A stretch of 64,000 bases of DNA from Hoskinsella mucinilytica (GTDB lineage: Bacteria; Bacillota_I; Bacilli_A; Erysipelotrichales; Erysipelotrichaceae). A program made the translations under genes and the position numbers. Within the stretch, counting starts at the first letter, position 1, and every line of letters starts with the position of its first letter. Under the pieces are notes generated by a model that was not told the origin of the DNA, ran no database searches, and worked only from the letters and a program-made list of their open reading frames with translations. Of this stretch, positions 54,671 to 63,790 are shown one piece after another. The stretch is taken from assembly GCF_045223415.1 (NCBI RefSeq), contig NZ_JBEQZJ010000013.1:17602-81601 (forward strand), in the 5' to 3' direction.

Positions 54671-57400
54671 TTATTGGATATTACTAATATAGATATCTAT
54701 GTATTCTATCTCTTCAATCGGAAGCTTTACCTTATAATACTTTTCAACATTACTGAATGCATGTTTGATACAAGCAACAAATTGTTGAAAACGTTCCTCA
54801 CAATCTTCTACTTTCTTACAATACTCATCCGCACCATCATGGGTAACCAATCGCTCGATCAAACAACAAACATGGACATAAAGACCAAAACAAACATTGT
54901 AACTAAACGTTCGATTCATTTCTCTTTGTAGTCGATCGATCGCATCAGCTACATGTTCCAACAATTTGGCCGGATTTAAAATAGTTAGATTACCGATGAT
55001 ATTGGATAACGAGAAATTCTTTAAAATATTTTTACGGAACTCTTCCATGTCATCTGCATTGATCAATTCTTGAAAATGCGCTGTCAACACCTCAAAAGAA
55101 TCATTCATGATCAACTCTTCTACAGGGATAAATCGGATATGTTCGATATTAGGATTTAACGTTCCAACGATACATATTACCTCATAATGATCAAAATAAT
55201 CATCTTCTAATTTATTTTGTAATAAGGTCGAATAATCATAAGTTAAAACCTTAACCGGAATACTTTTAGGAAGAGAATCTTCTAAGATATCCTTTAACTT
55301 CTCTGCTGTTCCAATACCAGTAGCACAAGAACAAAGAATCACTTTTTCTTTCTCTTCTCGTTCAATGATTTTGAAACTAGATTCACTATAACTTTGACAT
55401 TCATCAAAGATATCTCTTACTCTACGATTTTGTTTCAATCCTTCACCAACCATCAATGCCAATTTTGTATTTACATGATTAGCTATCGCAATATTCACAT
55501 CATATTGATTCGTCAATCCTGTATAAATATCCTCTAAAGAACCCATATCTACAAGCAAGATCAAATCATGAAATTTCCCTCGCTTTTTTAGAAAGTCATT
55601 TAACTTCTCCAAGATAGCCTCAGTACTCATATCCAAAGGCATATCTATTGCATCAAATATATATTGGTCTAATAATTGATTCACTGCATTTGCCATGGAG
55701 CTTGCTGTCGCATAACCATGAGATAAAATAACAGCAATATGGCGATTGATATCCTTATCCCCATGATAAATGTGCATTATCAAAGTAAAACAAGCCATGA
55801 TAAACGATTGTATTTCTATATCCAACTGAACTTTTAATACTTCCATGATTTCCTTAACGATGGCATATTCTCTCACAAATTTATTCTCAATGATCTTCAC
55901 AAAGTTCTCACACTCTTCATCATACGTATCTAAAAAATCTTGTATATCCATATGTGAAGCCGCACAATCCTTAATTAGCAAAGACATAGCATAAATTTCA
56001 TTTGTTTGAAATGTTAGTCCATATGGTTCACTTACCATCGTAACAATGGTCTTCATTGCATTAATGATAAACGTACTTCTGGTACTTTGCATATGATTTC
56101 CATCAAATAAATACGTATTGATATAATTCTCTACGCTCATGGTACTATCTTCCATAAACTTTTCCATTAGAATATGATGATTTTGTAACTCTTTTAAATG
56201 ATTCAAAAGCTTATGAAATAACTGAATCAACGGCATATCTTGAGAAGCGTGTTTCGTTAAGCTTTCTAGTCTTAATAATTGATGTGAATCAAATAAGATA
56301 CTATTACGATCAACTCTAAAATTCGATATAATGCTCTCAGGAAGATTCAAGGTATGTATTTCTAATTTATCTTGTTCTCTATTATGAAACAAAGCATTCA
56401 TACAAGCGGTCTGTACAACATTAAATACTTCTCCTATATTCCCATGATATTGCGCATTTAAAAGAGCATGATATGCTGTATTGCTAATACAAATCTCTTT
56501 TTTCATCTTTTTAGATTCTTGATGAAATGCCTCTGCAATAATGGAAGATTTTTCTTTTCTTCCTCGCTCTTCCAAAGAAGGAATATGAATACGTACAGGA
56601 ATTCTACGTAACAATGTTTTTAATAAAGCCTGTTCAGGATCCTGTGTTGTCGCAAAAATCAAACGTACATCACTGTGATAGACATGTTCATTATCTCCTA
56701 GTTTACGATAATTTCCATGATCCATAAATAACAATAACTTTTCCTGGCATTCCGGCTTTAAGCAATGTACCTCATCTAGAAATAACATCCCTTTATCTGC
56801 TGCTTCGATCATACCGACTTGATCACTATCAGCTCCCGTAAATGCCCCTTTTTTATAACCAAACAAATTAGCTGTGATAAGCTCTGGATTATTCGCATAC
56901 TCACTACAATTGACATGAATATAATTTGCCTCTTTATCCAAAACTCCCTGATTGATGCCATATTCATACATCACATCTACGATCGTGCTTTTTCCTGTAC
57001 CGGTTGGCCCATATAATAAGGTAGGCAATCCAAAAGGCGGATACATCAAACTAGCTTTACATTTATCAACAATTTCTCTTAAAGACCCCTCTTGTCCGAT
57101 TAATTTTTGAAAATCATGACGATCATTTGTATGAATCAATACTTTTAATTCTTCCAGTGAAGTCAGCATTGCTGGACAATGATCAATAGAATACAGTTCC
57201 ATAAGCGTTTCTCTATCAAGGAATATGACTGGTCTTGTATTGATTTTAATAAAGGTTCCGTCACTATAAAACTCATTTAAATGCTGAGATATCCAGTTTC
57301 TACTTAATCCTAACTGTTTTCCTAGATCCATAGCATTATTCATTTGATATGTTCCTGCTAGAGTATGCTCTTTGATCAATGCTAATAGTTTCTCTTTCAT
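54671..57400 (-). CDS. levR: LevR-type sigma-54 activator with PTS regulation domains
   Basis: A 909-residue enhancer-binding protein. It has an N-terminal HTH (about 20-50), then an AAA+ sigma-54 interaction domain with Walker A GPTGTGKS (131-138), the sigma-54-contacting loop GAFTGA (185-190) and Walker B LFLDE (206-210). A PRD, an EIIA-man-like domain (about 530-660), an EIIB-like region and a second PRD follow, as in LevR/ManR. The frame opens at 57496, but AAGGAGG 5 nt before 57400 makes that the start. It lies upstream of the PTS operon on the same strand and should activate its -24/-12 promoter, with phosphorylation by HPr and EIIB setting activity. Confidence 0.92.
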   Translation of the reverse strand: MKEKLLALIKEHTLAGTYQMNNAMDLGKQLGLSRNWISQHLNEFYSDGTFIKINTRPVIFLDRETLMELYSIDHCPAMLTSLEELKVLIHTNDRHDFQKLIGQEGSLREIVDKCKASLMYPPFGLPTLLYGPTGTGKSTIVDVMYEYGINQGVLDKEANYIHVNCSEYANNPELITANLFGYKKGAFTGADSDQVGMIEAADKGMLFLDEVHCLKPECQEKLLLFMDHGNYRKLGDNEHVYHSDVRLIFATTQDPEQALLKTLLRRIPVRIHIPSLEERGRKEKSSIIAEAFHQESKKMKKEICISNTAYHALLNAQYHGNIGEVFNVVQTACMNALFHNREQDKLEIHTLNLPESIISNFRVDRNSILFDSHQLLRLESLTKHASQDMPLIQLFHKLLNHLKELQNHHILMEKFMEDSTMSVENYINTYLFDGNHMQSTRSTFIINAMKTIVTMVSEPYGLTFQTNEIYAMSLLIKDCAASHMDIQDFLDTYDEECENFVKIIENKFVREYAIVKEIMEVLKVQLDIEIQSFIMACFTLIMHIYHGDKDINRHIAVILSHGYATASSMANAVNQLLDQYIFDAIDMPLDMSTEAILEKLNDFLKKRGKFHDLILLVDMGSLEDIYTGLTNQYDVNIAIANHVNTKLALMVGEGLKQNRRVRDIFDECQSYSESSFKIIEREEKEKVILCSCATGIGTAEKLKDILEDSLPKSIPVKVLTYDYSTLLQNKLEDDYFDHYEVICIVGTLNPNIEHIRFIPVEELIMNDSFEVLTAHFQELINADDMEEFRKNILKNFSLSNIIGNLTILNPAKLLEHVADAIDRLQREMNRTFSYNVCFGLYVHVCCLIERLVTHDGADEYCKKVEDCEERFQQFVACIKHAFSNVEKYYKVKLPIEEIEYIDIYISNIQ

Positions 57401-57542
57401 TCCATCCTCCTTATAATCTTTACAGTCTAACTCATCTTTATAGTAACGAACTATGCTACCATATAGCAATTCAAAATCACTTTCGCAATATTCCAAAATG
57501 GAATACTATTACATGATACGATCAACATGATTTTCTTTTCCC

Positions 57543-57570
57543 TTGTAAATTGATAACATTCCCGTATAAT
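57543..57570 (+). promoter_or_regulatory. Sigma-A promoter of the HAD phosphatase gene
   Basis: TTGTAA (57543-57548), a 16-bp spacer and a consensus TATAAT (57565-57570), 30 nt before the start. Confidence 0.65.
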
Positions 57571-57599
57571 GAACATATAAGCATACATGGAGGCCTATT

Positions 57600-58235
57600 A
57601 TGAAACAATATCAAGCTATTTTATATGATTTAGATGGAACTGTTTTAAATACCTTGGATATGAATATGATTCCCTTAATGAAAATCATAGAAGAAGAAAC
57701 CAAAGAACATTGGACTTATGAAGAAGTTTTAAAATTCGCATCTTATCCCGGCATGAAAGTTATGGAAGAATTAGGCATAAACAATAAGGAAGAAACCTAT
57801 GCCAGATGGGTACGATATGTTAATGAATATGAAGCTGGCGCAACTTTATATGATGGCTTTGAACAAGTTTTTGAGGCATTGGATCAGCATATGATTCAAG
57901 CTGTTGTTTCTGCGAAAACGATAGAACAATATCAAATTGATTTTGTGAGCAAGGGACTTGATCGATATATGAAAACAGCAGTTTTAGCAAATGATACGCA
58001 AAAGCATAAGCCAGATCCTGAACCATTACTTGAATGTCTCAAACGATTACAGGTCGAAGCTAAAGACGCAATCTATATCGGAGATGCCTTATCTGATTAT
58101 CTAGCTGCACAGAATGCGAACATTGATTTCGGTTACGCAACATGGGGAAGTGTATCAAAGGATGGAATCGATCATCCTGATTTGATAATCCATCGTCCTT
58201 TGGAATTATTACAACTACTAGATCATAAAAAGTAA
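57600..58235 (+). CDS. HAD-family phosphatase (phosphoglycolate phosphatase-like)
   Basis: A 211-residue HAD hydrolase of subfamily IA. Motif I is YDLDGT with Asp10 and Asp12, motif II is the Ser in VVSAKT near 106, the Lys is in HKPDPEP near 142 and motif IV is YIGDALSD near 162. The helical cap lies between residues about 15 and 85. It would remove phosphate from a small metabolite; the substrate is not predictable. GGAGG precedes the ATG. Monocistronic, with promoter and terminator. Confidence 0.87.
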   Translation: MKQYQAILYDLDGTVLNTLDMNMIPLMKIIEEETKEHWTYEEVLKFASYPGMKVMEELGINNKEETYARWVRYVNEYEAGATLYDGFEQVFEALDQHMIQAVVSAKTIEQYQIDFVSKGLDRYMKTAVLANDTQKHKPDPEPLLECLKRLQVEAKDAIYIGDALSDYLAAQNANIDFGYATWGSVSKDGIDHPDLIIHRPLELLQLLDHKK

Positions 58236-58256
58236 ACCAAAAGGTTTGCTTTTTTA
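58227..58256 (+). terminator. Terminator of the HAD phosphatase gene
   Basis: A 12-bp stem with one GT pair (58227-58238 with 58243-58254), a 4-nt loop and a T run, overlapping the stop. Confidence 0.83.
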
Positions 58257-58329
58257 AATCATCGTGTTGACTTTAAGATTTCTTTATAATTGATTCTGTA
58301 TACTGATATCGTGAAAGAGGTGAACCTAT

Positions 58330-60663
58330 ATGCTATGGCGAATACTTAAAAACGATTTAAGAAACGGATGGATGAGTAATCTTGTGATGATCATTTTCTT
58401 ATCTGTTTCCACAATGCTGGCATGCGCAAGCATATCCTTAATTTATTCTTCAACCAACCAGATATCCTATTTTATGAATGATATGGGGAATACAGCGGAT
58501 ATGAATTTCTCTATGATGAACTTCACGAAACAAGGTGAACAGGACATCCATACATTTATGAAGGAAAAAGGCATCGATGAATATCAATTAGAACATGATA
58601 TCAATTTACCATTGTCAGTGATGCGATTCAATGATACCCCGGATTTAGAAAGCTCTGGATGCTTTGCGACAACATTACCTGATACGTTTAATCTACTTTA
58701 TGATGAATTCAATCAGATCCCTAACATACAAAAAGGTGAGGTAGGAATACCTTTATCCATAAAAAACCAGCTTGATCTAAAGCTAGGTGATACTTTTGAT
58801 ATCCAATATGATCAAAAAACATATCACTATACAATCAGTTGCTTCTTAAGAGATCCTTTATATGGATCAGAGATGATGGGACAAAAACGCATTCTATTAC
58901 ATCCGAATGATTTTGAAGTATTATACAACGTTACACAAGCAAAAGATCATGCGGCAGTACTTTCCGTCAACAATAGCAAGCAAACAGAGAATTTAGAATA
59001 TGATATGCAACACCAAGGACTACCTAATTATATTTTAGTCACAAAAGAAACCGCAATGTTATCCTTCATGGGAGTCGGCATGGGAACCAGTGCCTTATTG
59101 CTCATGAGCGGCATCATTCTATTATGTATGTCTTTTTTCATCATTCGGTTTACCATCCTATCTCAAATCGAACAGCATTATACAGAAATCGGTATTATGA
59201 AAGCGATCGGTTTCAAGCATTCGCAAATCAAGCCGCTCTATCTTTGTAAATATATCAGTATTACGTTACTGGGTTCTATCATCGGCTTTCTTTGTTCGAT
59301 TCCTATGGCTGATTTTCTTGAAGAAATGCAAGGTGGTGTGGTACCCGCAATACCCAATCATAATGGAACATTATTATCGATTTCTGTTATCTTTATGATA
59401 CTAGCTATGGTATATGGCGTAACAACGATGGTCTTAAGAAGATTGAAAAAACAAAGCACTATGGAAGCTATACGTAAAGGTAATAAGGGAGAAACCTTTC
59501 AAACACATACCATCTTATCCCTTGAAAAACGTAGCTTTTTAAGTGTTCCATCCTATTTGGCATGCAACGAACTGTTATCTAATGTGAAACACTCCATTAT
59601 GATGATACTGATTTATGCCTTCTGTATGTGGTTAGTATTAGTCCCTTTAACATTAAAAGATTCTTTTCAAAACGATGCCTTTCTTCAGATATTAAAAGTT
59701 TCAGCAGCGGATCTGTATTCCCAACAAAATAGTGGCATTCGTATCAGTTCTCTTCAAAAACAAAAAGAAGAACTTCAAAAAGATTTAGAACGATATGATC
59801 CTGATGTCAAAGTTGAAATGGAAACACTAAGTAGTGCATCGTTACATGAACAAGGCGTGAATTCCTCTGTCTTTCTTATGAAACGTGCTGATTTAGAAAC
59901 AATGGAATTCAATAAAGGAAAAGCTCCCCTATTAGATAATGAAATCGCCATTTCCGGTGTATTGGCGAATCGTTATCATAAAACCATCGGAGATACCATT
60001 CAGTTATCCTATGAAGAAACCAAGAGAGATTATATCATTACCGGTATTTACAGTAGTATGATGAATCTTGGAAATAACATATTGGCAGGTGATCAAAATT
60101 ATGACTATGCCTATACCGGATATCTCATTGTCCAGTTTTCAGGTGATGAGGCCACACGCCAAACAACAAAAGAGCTTGTGCAAAACAATTATCATGATAT
60201 GAAACTAATTGATAGCTTAGATATGATGAAATCCTTTAGTGGTGATATGCCTCACCAAATTGAATTGTTATGTAATCTTATCATAGGGATCATCTTCTTT
60301 ATTTTATTTTTTCTTACTATCCTATTCTCAAAGCTTCATATGATACGCATGAAAACCTCCATTGCCTTACTACAAAGCCTTGGTTATCAAAAGCGTCCTA
60401 TTCGAAAATGGATGATGGTAAAATGTATGCTTCAAGCCATATCAGCTGCAGTGATCGGTATTTTGTTTCATACGATATTTACATCCCGTATGCTTAGCAT
60501 ATACTTTCAATCAACCGGCCTTGGAGATTTAAAACTAACAAGCGATTATCTTCATACGTATTTGATCTATCCTATCCTATATATACTAATCGTCATCATC
60601 GCTCAAGCAATCGTTAATCGCACGATATCTACTTCTCATATAGAAGATTTAAATGAAGAATAA
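58330..60663 (+). CDS. ABC exporter permease with two FtsX domains
   Basis: A 777-residue membrane protein. An N-terminal helix (about 17-38) precedes a large extracytoplasmic region (about 40-240). A first FtsX-type three-helix block follows (about 245-370), with EIGIMKAIGFKHSQIK as the coupling stretch. Then comes another helix (about 420), a second extracytoplasmic region and a second FtsX block (about 640-770) with ALLQSLGYQKRPIRKW. This is the plan of peptide/antibiotic-resistance or lipoprotein exporters. It heads an operon with its ATPase and a two-component system. Confidence 0.88.
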   Translation: MLWRILKNDLRNGWMSNLVMIIFLSVSTMLACASISLIYSSTNQISYFMNDMGNTADMNFSMMNFTKQGEQDIHTFMKEKGIDEYQLEHDINLPLSVMRFNDTPDLESSGCFATTLPDTFNLLYDEFNQIPNIQKGEVGIPLSIKNQLDLKLGDTFDIQYDQKTYHYTISCFLRDPLYGSEMMGQKRILLHPNDFEVLYNVTQAKDHAAVLSVNNSKQTENLEYDMQHQGLPNYILVTKETAMLSFMGVGMGTSALLLMSGIILLCMSFFIIRFTILSQIEQHYTEIGIMKAIGFKHSQIKPLYLCKYISITLLGSIIGFLCSIPMADFLEEMQGGVVPAIPNHNGTLLSISVIFMILAMVYGVTTMVLRRLKKQSTMEAIRKGNKGETFQTHTILSLEKRSFLSVPSYLACNELLSNVKHSIMMILIYAFCMWLVLVPLTLKDSFQNDAFLQILKVSAADLYSQQNSGIRISSLQKQKEELQKDLERYDPDVKVEMETLSSASLHEQGVNSSVFLMKRADLETMEFNKGKAPLLDNEIAISGVLANRYHKTIGDTIQLSYEETKRDYIITGIYSSMMNLGNNILAGDQNYDYAYTGYLIVQFSGDEATRQTTKELVQNNYHDMKLIDSLDMMKSFSGDMPHQIELLCNLIIGIIFFILFFLTILFSKLHMIRMKTSIALLQSLGYQKRPIRKWMMVKCMLQAISAAVIGILFHTIFTSRMLSIYFQSTGLGDLKLTSDYLHTYLIYPILYILIVIIAQAIVNRTISTSHIEDLNEE

Positions 60664-60675
60664 GGAGAAAATTAT

Positions 60676-61437
60676 ATGGAAACAATCATCGAAGTAAACC
60701 AATTATGTAAATCTTATATCGTAAACAAAAAACAAAATCATGTCCTTCGAAATGTAGATCTAAACATTCAAAAAGGAGAATTCATCGCAATCATGGGACC
60801 AAGTGGCAGTGGTAAATCGACACTTCTATATACCATCAGCGGAATGGATAGCATCTCTTCCGGTACCGTTTTATTTGACCATAAAGAAATCCAACAGTAT
60901 AATGAAACCGAAATGGCTGAATTGAGATTGAGTGAGATGGGATTTATTTTTCAACAAATGCATTTATTGAATAATCTAAACGTATATGATAACGTCATTC
61001 TTCCCGCTTATATGGCGAAAAAAGAAAAGCGAAAAGATATCAATAGTTATGCCAATGAATTATTTCAAAAATTCATGATTACGTCAATTGCGCACAACAG
61101 TATACAAGAAGTCAGTGGTGGAGAGCTTCAAAGAGCTTGTATCGCAAGAGCAATGATCAATCATCCAAAGATTTTGTTTGCGGATGAACCAACAGGAGCA
61201 CTAAACAGTTCCAGTGCAAAAGATGTTATGGATATGTTTATAAAGGTTCACGCAACTGGTACAACCATTCTTTTGGTAACTCATGATGTAAAGATTGCAT
61301 CTTATGCCGATCGTATTTGTTATATCAATGATGGAAAGATTGAAAGTGATCTGGTTATCAAAACTTTACAAAATCAAAATCAGCTCATGGATCGGGAAAA
61401 GAAAGTGTATAACTGGCTGATGGAAAAAGGCTGGTAG
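60676..61437 (+). CDS. ABC exporter ATPase
   Basis: A 253-residue MacB/BceA-type ATPase. Walker A GPSGSGKS (41-48), Q-loop FQQMHLLNNLNVYDN near 97, signature VSGGELQRA near 148 and Walker B LFADEPTGAL near 172 are all intact. A short extension of about 30 residues follows the core. It lies 12 nt after the permease and 12 nt before the response regulator, all one operon. Confidence 0.92.
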   Translation: METIIEVNQLCKSYIVNKKQNHVLRNVDLNIQKGEFIAIMGPSGSGKSTLLYTISGMDSISSGTVLFDHKEIQQYNETEMAELRLSEMGFIFQQMHLLNNLNVYDNVILPAYMAKKEKRKDINSYANELFQKFMITSIAHNSIQEVSGGELQRACIARAMINHPKILFADEPTGALNSSSAKDVMDMFIKVHATGTTILLVTHDVKIASYADRICYINDGKIESDLVIKTLQNQNQLMDREKKVYNWLMEKGW

Positions 61438-61449
61438 AGGTGTTATTCA

Positions 61450-62133
61450 ATGATTGATATACTAATTGTAGAGGATCATATAGAATTAAAAGAAGTGATC
61501 GAACGATTATTAAGAAAGGAAGGCTATCATGTTGTTAGCGTCACAAATGGGAGTGACGCTCTTTCCATATTAAGGAAGGAAAATGTTCGTTTACTATTGG
61601 TCGATATCATGTTACCTGACATGGATGGCTTTCATATTTGTGAAGAAACAAGAAAAAGCGGAAACCTTCCGATCATGATCATGAGTGCACGAACTCAAAC
61701 AAGTGATAAGATCTTAGGCTACGACCTAGGTGCAGATGATTATGTGGAAAAACCTTTCCCAATGGCTCTATTGCTCGCTAAAATCAAAGCCTTATTAAGA
61801 CGTGGATATGATATGAAAGAAGAGCTTCGATGCCTTGTAGATGGATCACTTACGGTTGACCTCATCAAACGTACTGTACGAATCCATAATAACTTGATTT
61901 CCTTATCCGTGAAAGAATATGAGCTGTTGGTATTATTGATGAAGCATCGTCATACCACCTTAAATAAAGAGTATATCTTTTCCATGATATGGACCGATGC
62001 GTCTGAAAGTGAATTATCCACTCTTACCACTCATATCAATACGCTTCGTGAAAAAATAGAAAAGGACCCCAGACATCCTCAACGTATCATAACAGTCTGG
62101 GGGATCGGTTATCGTTATGAAGGCTTGGAATAA
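61450..62133 (+). CDS. OmpR-family response regulator
   Basis: A 227-residue regulator with a receiver domain (phospho-Asp52 in LLVDIMLPD, acidic pocket EDH at 8-10, Lys in YVEKPF near 101) and a winged-helix DNA-binding domain from about 125. The histidine kinase gene overlaps its end by 17 nt. Likely controls the ABC exporter operon in response to an envelope-acting compound. Confidence 0.93.
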   Translation: MIDILIVEDHIELKEVIERLLRKEGYHVVSVTNGSDALSILRKENVRLLLVDIMLPDMDGFHICEETRKSGNLPIMIMSARTQTSDKILGYDLGADDYVEKPFPMALLLAKIKALLRRGYDMKEELRCLVDGSLTVDLIKRTVRIHNNLISLSVKEYELLVLLMKHRHTTLNKEYIFSMIWTDASESELSTLTTHINTLREKIEKDPRHPQRIITVWGIGYRYEGLE

Positions 62134-63343
62134 ACGATTTGCTGTTTGTATATGCTTTCTTTTGATAATGATGGGATATACAAATTTCATCTTGGATCGT
62201 ATACAAAAAGAAACATGGTCTAATGATCAACTCATCGATATCAATCGTATGTATCAAATGCTTCAACAAGGTACAAGTATAGATAAATTCAATCAAGATA
62301 CGATAGAAATCAAGTTAATAGATCAAAAGGATCTAGATTTAAATATTTATCTTAATCAATCTAAAAAACGTACTGTATTATTGCCCGTAAACAATCATCA
62401 ATTTTATCAATTTACCTATGAAATCAAACGCATCCCTTCATCCTTTATCTGGTCCATCAATATCATCTTTTTATTACTATTGCTACTATTATGCTTTGTA
62501 TTTTTCTATATTAGAAACCAAATCATTCTCCCCTTCCACCAAATGGAAGAGATGGCGGAAGCATTAAAAAACAGAAATTATACCTTTGAGCTCCCTGAAC
62601 AAAAAAGTCGATATTTCGGTAAATTTGTTTGGGCCATTGATTTATTGAAAGAAGAGCTTCGATATCATGAAGAAAAAGAATTGCAATTGATGAAAGAAAA
62701 GAAAACAATGATTGCCTCATTATCACATGATATCAAAACACCATTGGCTAATATTCGATTATACACTGATGCTTTAAAAGAACACTTATATACCGAACAA
62801 CAAATCGAAGAACGTATTTATGAGCATTGTGATAAGATCGATCAATATATCAAAGATATCATAAACACCAGTCAAGAAGATTTATTTGACTTCAATGTAA
62901 CAATGCAAGAAGTGTATTTACATGATGTTTTCGATATCTTAAACAAAGTCAAAGAACGTATGGAACTTGCTCGTATTTCCTATGAGCAACACCTTTGTAA
63001 GGATGGATTGATTTATACAGATCTTCCCAGATTGACAGAGGTGATTCATAATGTGATCGATAATGCGATAAAATATGGAGATGGTAAGTGGATCCATGTC
63101 TTGTTTTACGAAGAAGATCATCGTCATATTCTAAAAATCACAAACTCTGGAATGCCAATCGATGTCAAGGATACCAATGCTATTTTTCAAAGCTTTTATC
63201 GGGGATCCAATGTTGAACATCAAAAAGGAAATGGTTTGGGATTATATATTTGTAAACAGCTTATGAAACAAATGGATGGGGATATTTTTTTAACACAAGA
63301 GAATGATTGTGTCAGCTTTCATTTAGTATTAGGCACAGTATAG
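62117..63343 (+). CDS. Sensor histidine kinase
   Basis: A 408-residue membrane kinase. One helix lies near 8-27 and another at about 111-132, with an 80-residue extracytoplasmic sensor between them. The H-box SLSHDIKTPLANIRLY has His204. The N-box VIDNAIKYGDG and the G-box GNGLGLYICK follow. It overlaps the response regulator by 17 nt. Kinase partners of FtsX-type ABC exporters usually sense antimicrobial peptides; here this is inferred from context. Confidence 0.93.
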   Translation: MKAWNKRFAVCICFLLIMMGYTNFILDRIQKETWSNDQLIDINRMYQMLQQGTSIDKFNQDTIEIKLIDQKDLDLNIYLNQSKKRTVLLPVNNHQFYQFTYEIKRIPSSFIWSINIIFLLLLLLLCFVFFYIRNQIILPFHQMEEMAEALKNRNYTFELPEQKSRYFGKFVWAIDLLKEELRYHEEKELQLMKEKKTMIASLSHDIKTPLANIRLYTDALKEHLYTEQQIEERIYEHCDKIDQYIKDIINTSQEDLFDFNVTMQEVYLHDVFDILNKVKERMELARISYEQHLCKDGLIYTDLPRLTEVIHNVIDNAIKYGDGKWIHVLFYEEDHRHILKITNSGMPIDVKDTNAIFQSFYRGSNVEHQKGNGLGLYICKQLMKQMDGDIFLTQENDCVSFHLVLGTV

Positions 63344-63373
63344 ACGGCTAGATCAAAACTTCTATATTTATTT

Positions 63374-63396
63374 AAAGGGAGAAACTCCCTTTTTCT
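63374..63396 (+). terminator. Terminator of the ABC/two-component operon
   Basis: Stem AAAGGGAG with CTCCCTTT (63374-63381 with 63385-63392), a 3-nt loop and a T run, about 30 nt after the kinase stop. Confidence 0.82.
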
Positions 63397-63407
63397 ATAT
63401 CAAGCAG

Positions 63408-63442
63408 AAAAGCACAGACTCTTTAACTAAGTCCATGCTTTT
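63408..63442 (-). terminator. Terminator after the Rpn-like fragment
   Basis: A stem of about 13 bp with two mismatches (63408-63420 with 63430-63442), followed on the minus strand by a short T run. Confidence 0.6.
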
Positions 63443-63469
63443 TCATCGTTCATGATTATTCTAAACATC

Positions 63470-63682
63470 TCATTTACCAAGTAACTCCAATATCTGAGGC
63501 CTTAAGCTTTCCTCTACTTCTAGTAAATCTAGAGCATCATCAATACTCATAGGCTTCATCTTCATGATTGCTTTTACACTATAAAGAATACCTTTTCTTT
63601 CGCCTATAGCAATTCCTTCTTCTAAAATCCCTTGACTCAAATTACACATATTCTCAACCTTCTCATCTAATGTCTGTGTCAT
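63470..63682 (-). pseudogene. C-terminal fragment of an Rpn-type nuclease/transposase
   Basis: A 70-residue frame whose last 60 residues (CNLSQGILEEGI ... MKMKPMSIDDALDLLEVEESLRPQIL) match the C-terminal tail of Rpn/PD-(D/E)XK putative transposases, which are usually about 300 residues. It starts with MTQTLDEKVEN and has no catalytic domain. Directly upstream, at 63790-64000, is a near copy of the same tail. So this is either a decayed gene or a detached, still translated C-terminal module. Confidence 0.6.
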
Positions 63683-63770
63683 CTTTACTCCATATTTTTT
63701 TCAGCTACCAATTGATTATTCAAATCTAGTAGACCATATTCATATAACTTTATACATTATTTATACAAGA

Positions 63771-63790
63771 AGGCACTGAAATCAGTGCTT
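63771..63790 (-). terminator. Hairpin after the second Rpn-like tail
   Basis: Stem GGCACTGA with TCAGTGCT (63772-63779 with 63782-63789), mostly paired with a 2-nt centre. T-rich sequence after it on the minus strand is weak. Confidence 0.4.

Noticed and set aside
63408..63442. A GCATGGACTTAG stretch on the minus strand resembles the sigma-54 promoters at 44693 and 54561.
   Set aside because: Both essential dinucleotides are changed (AG for GG, GT for GC), and the bases are part of a terminator stem.
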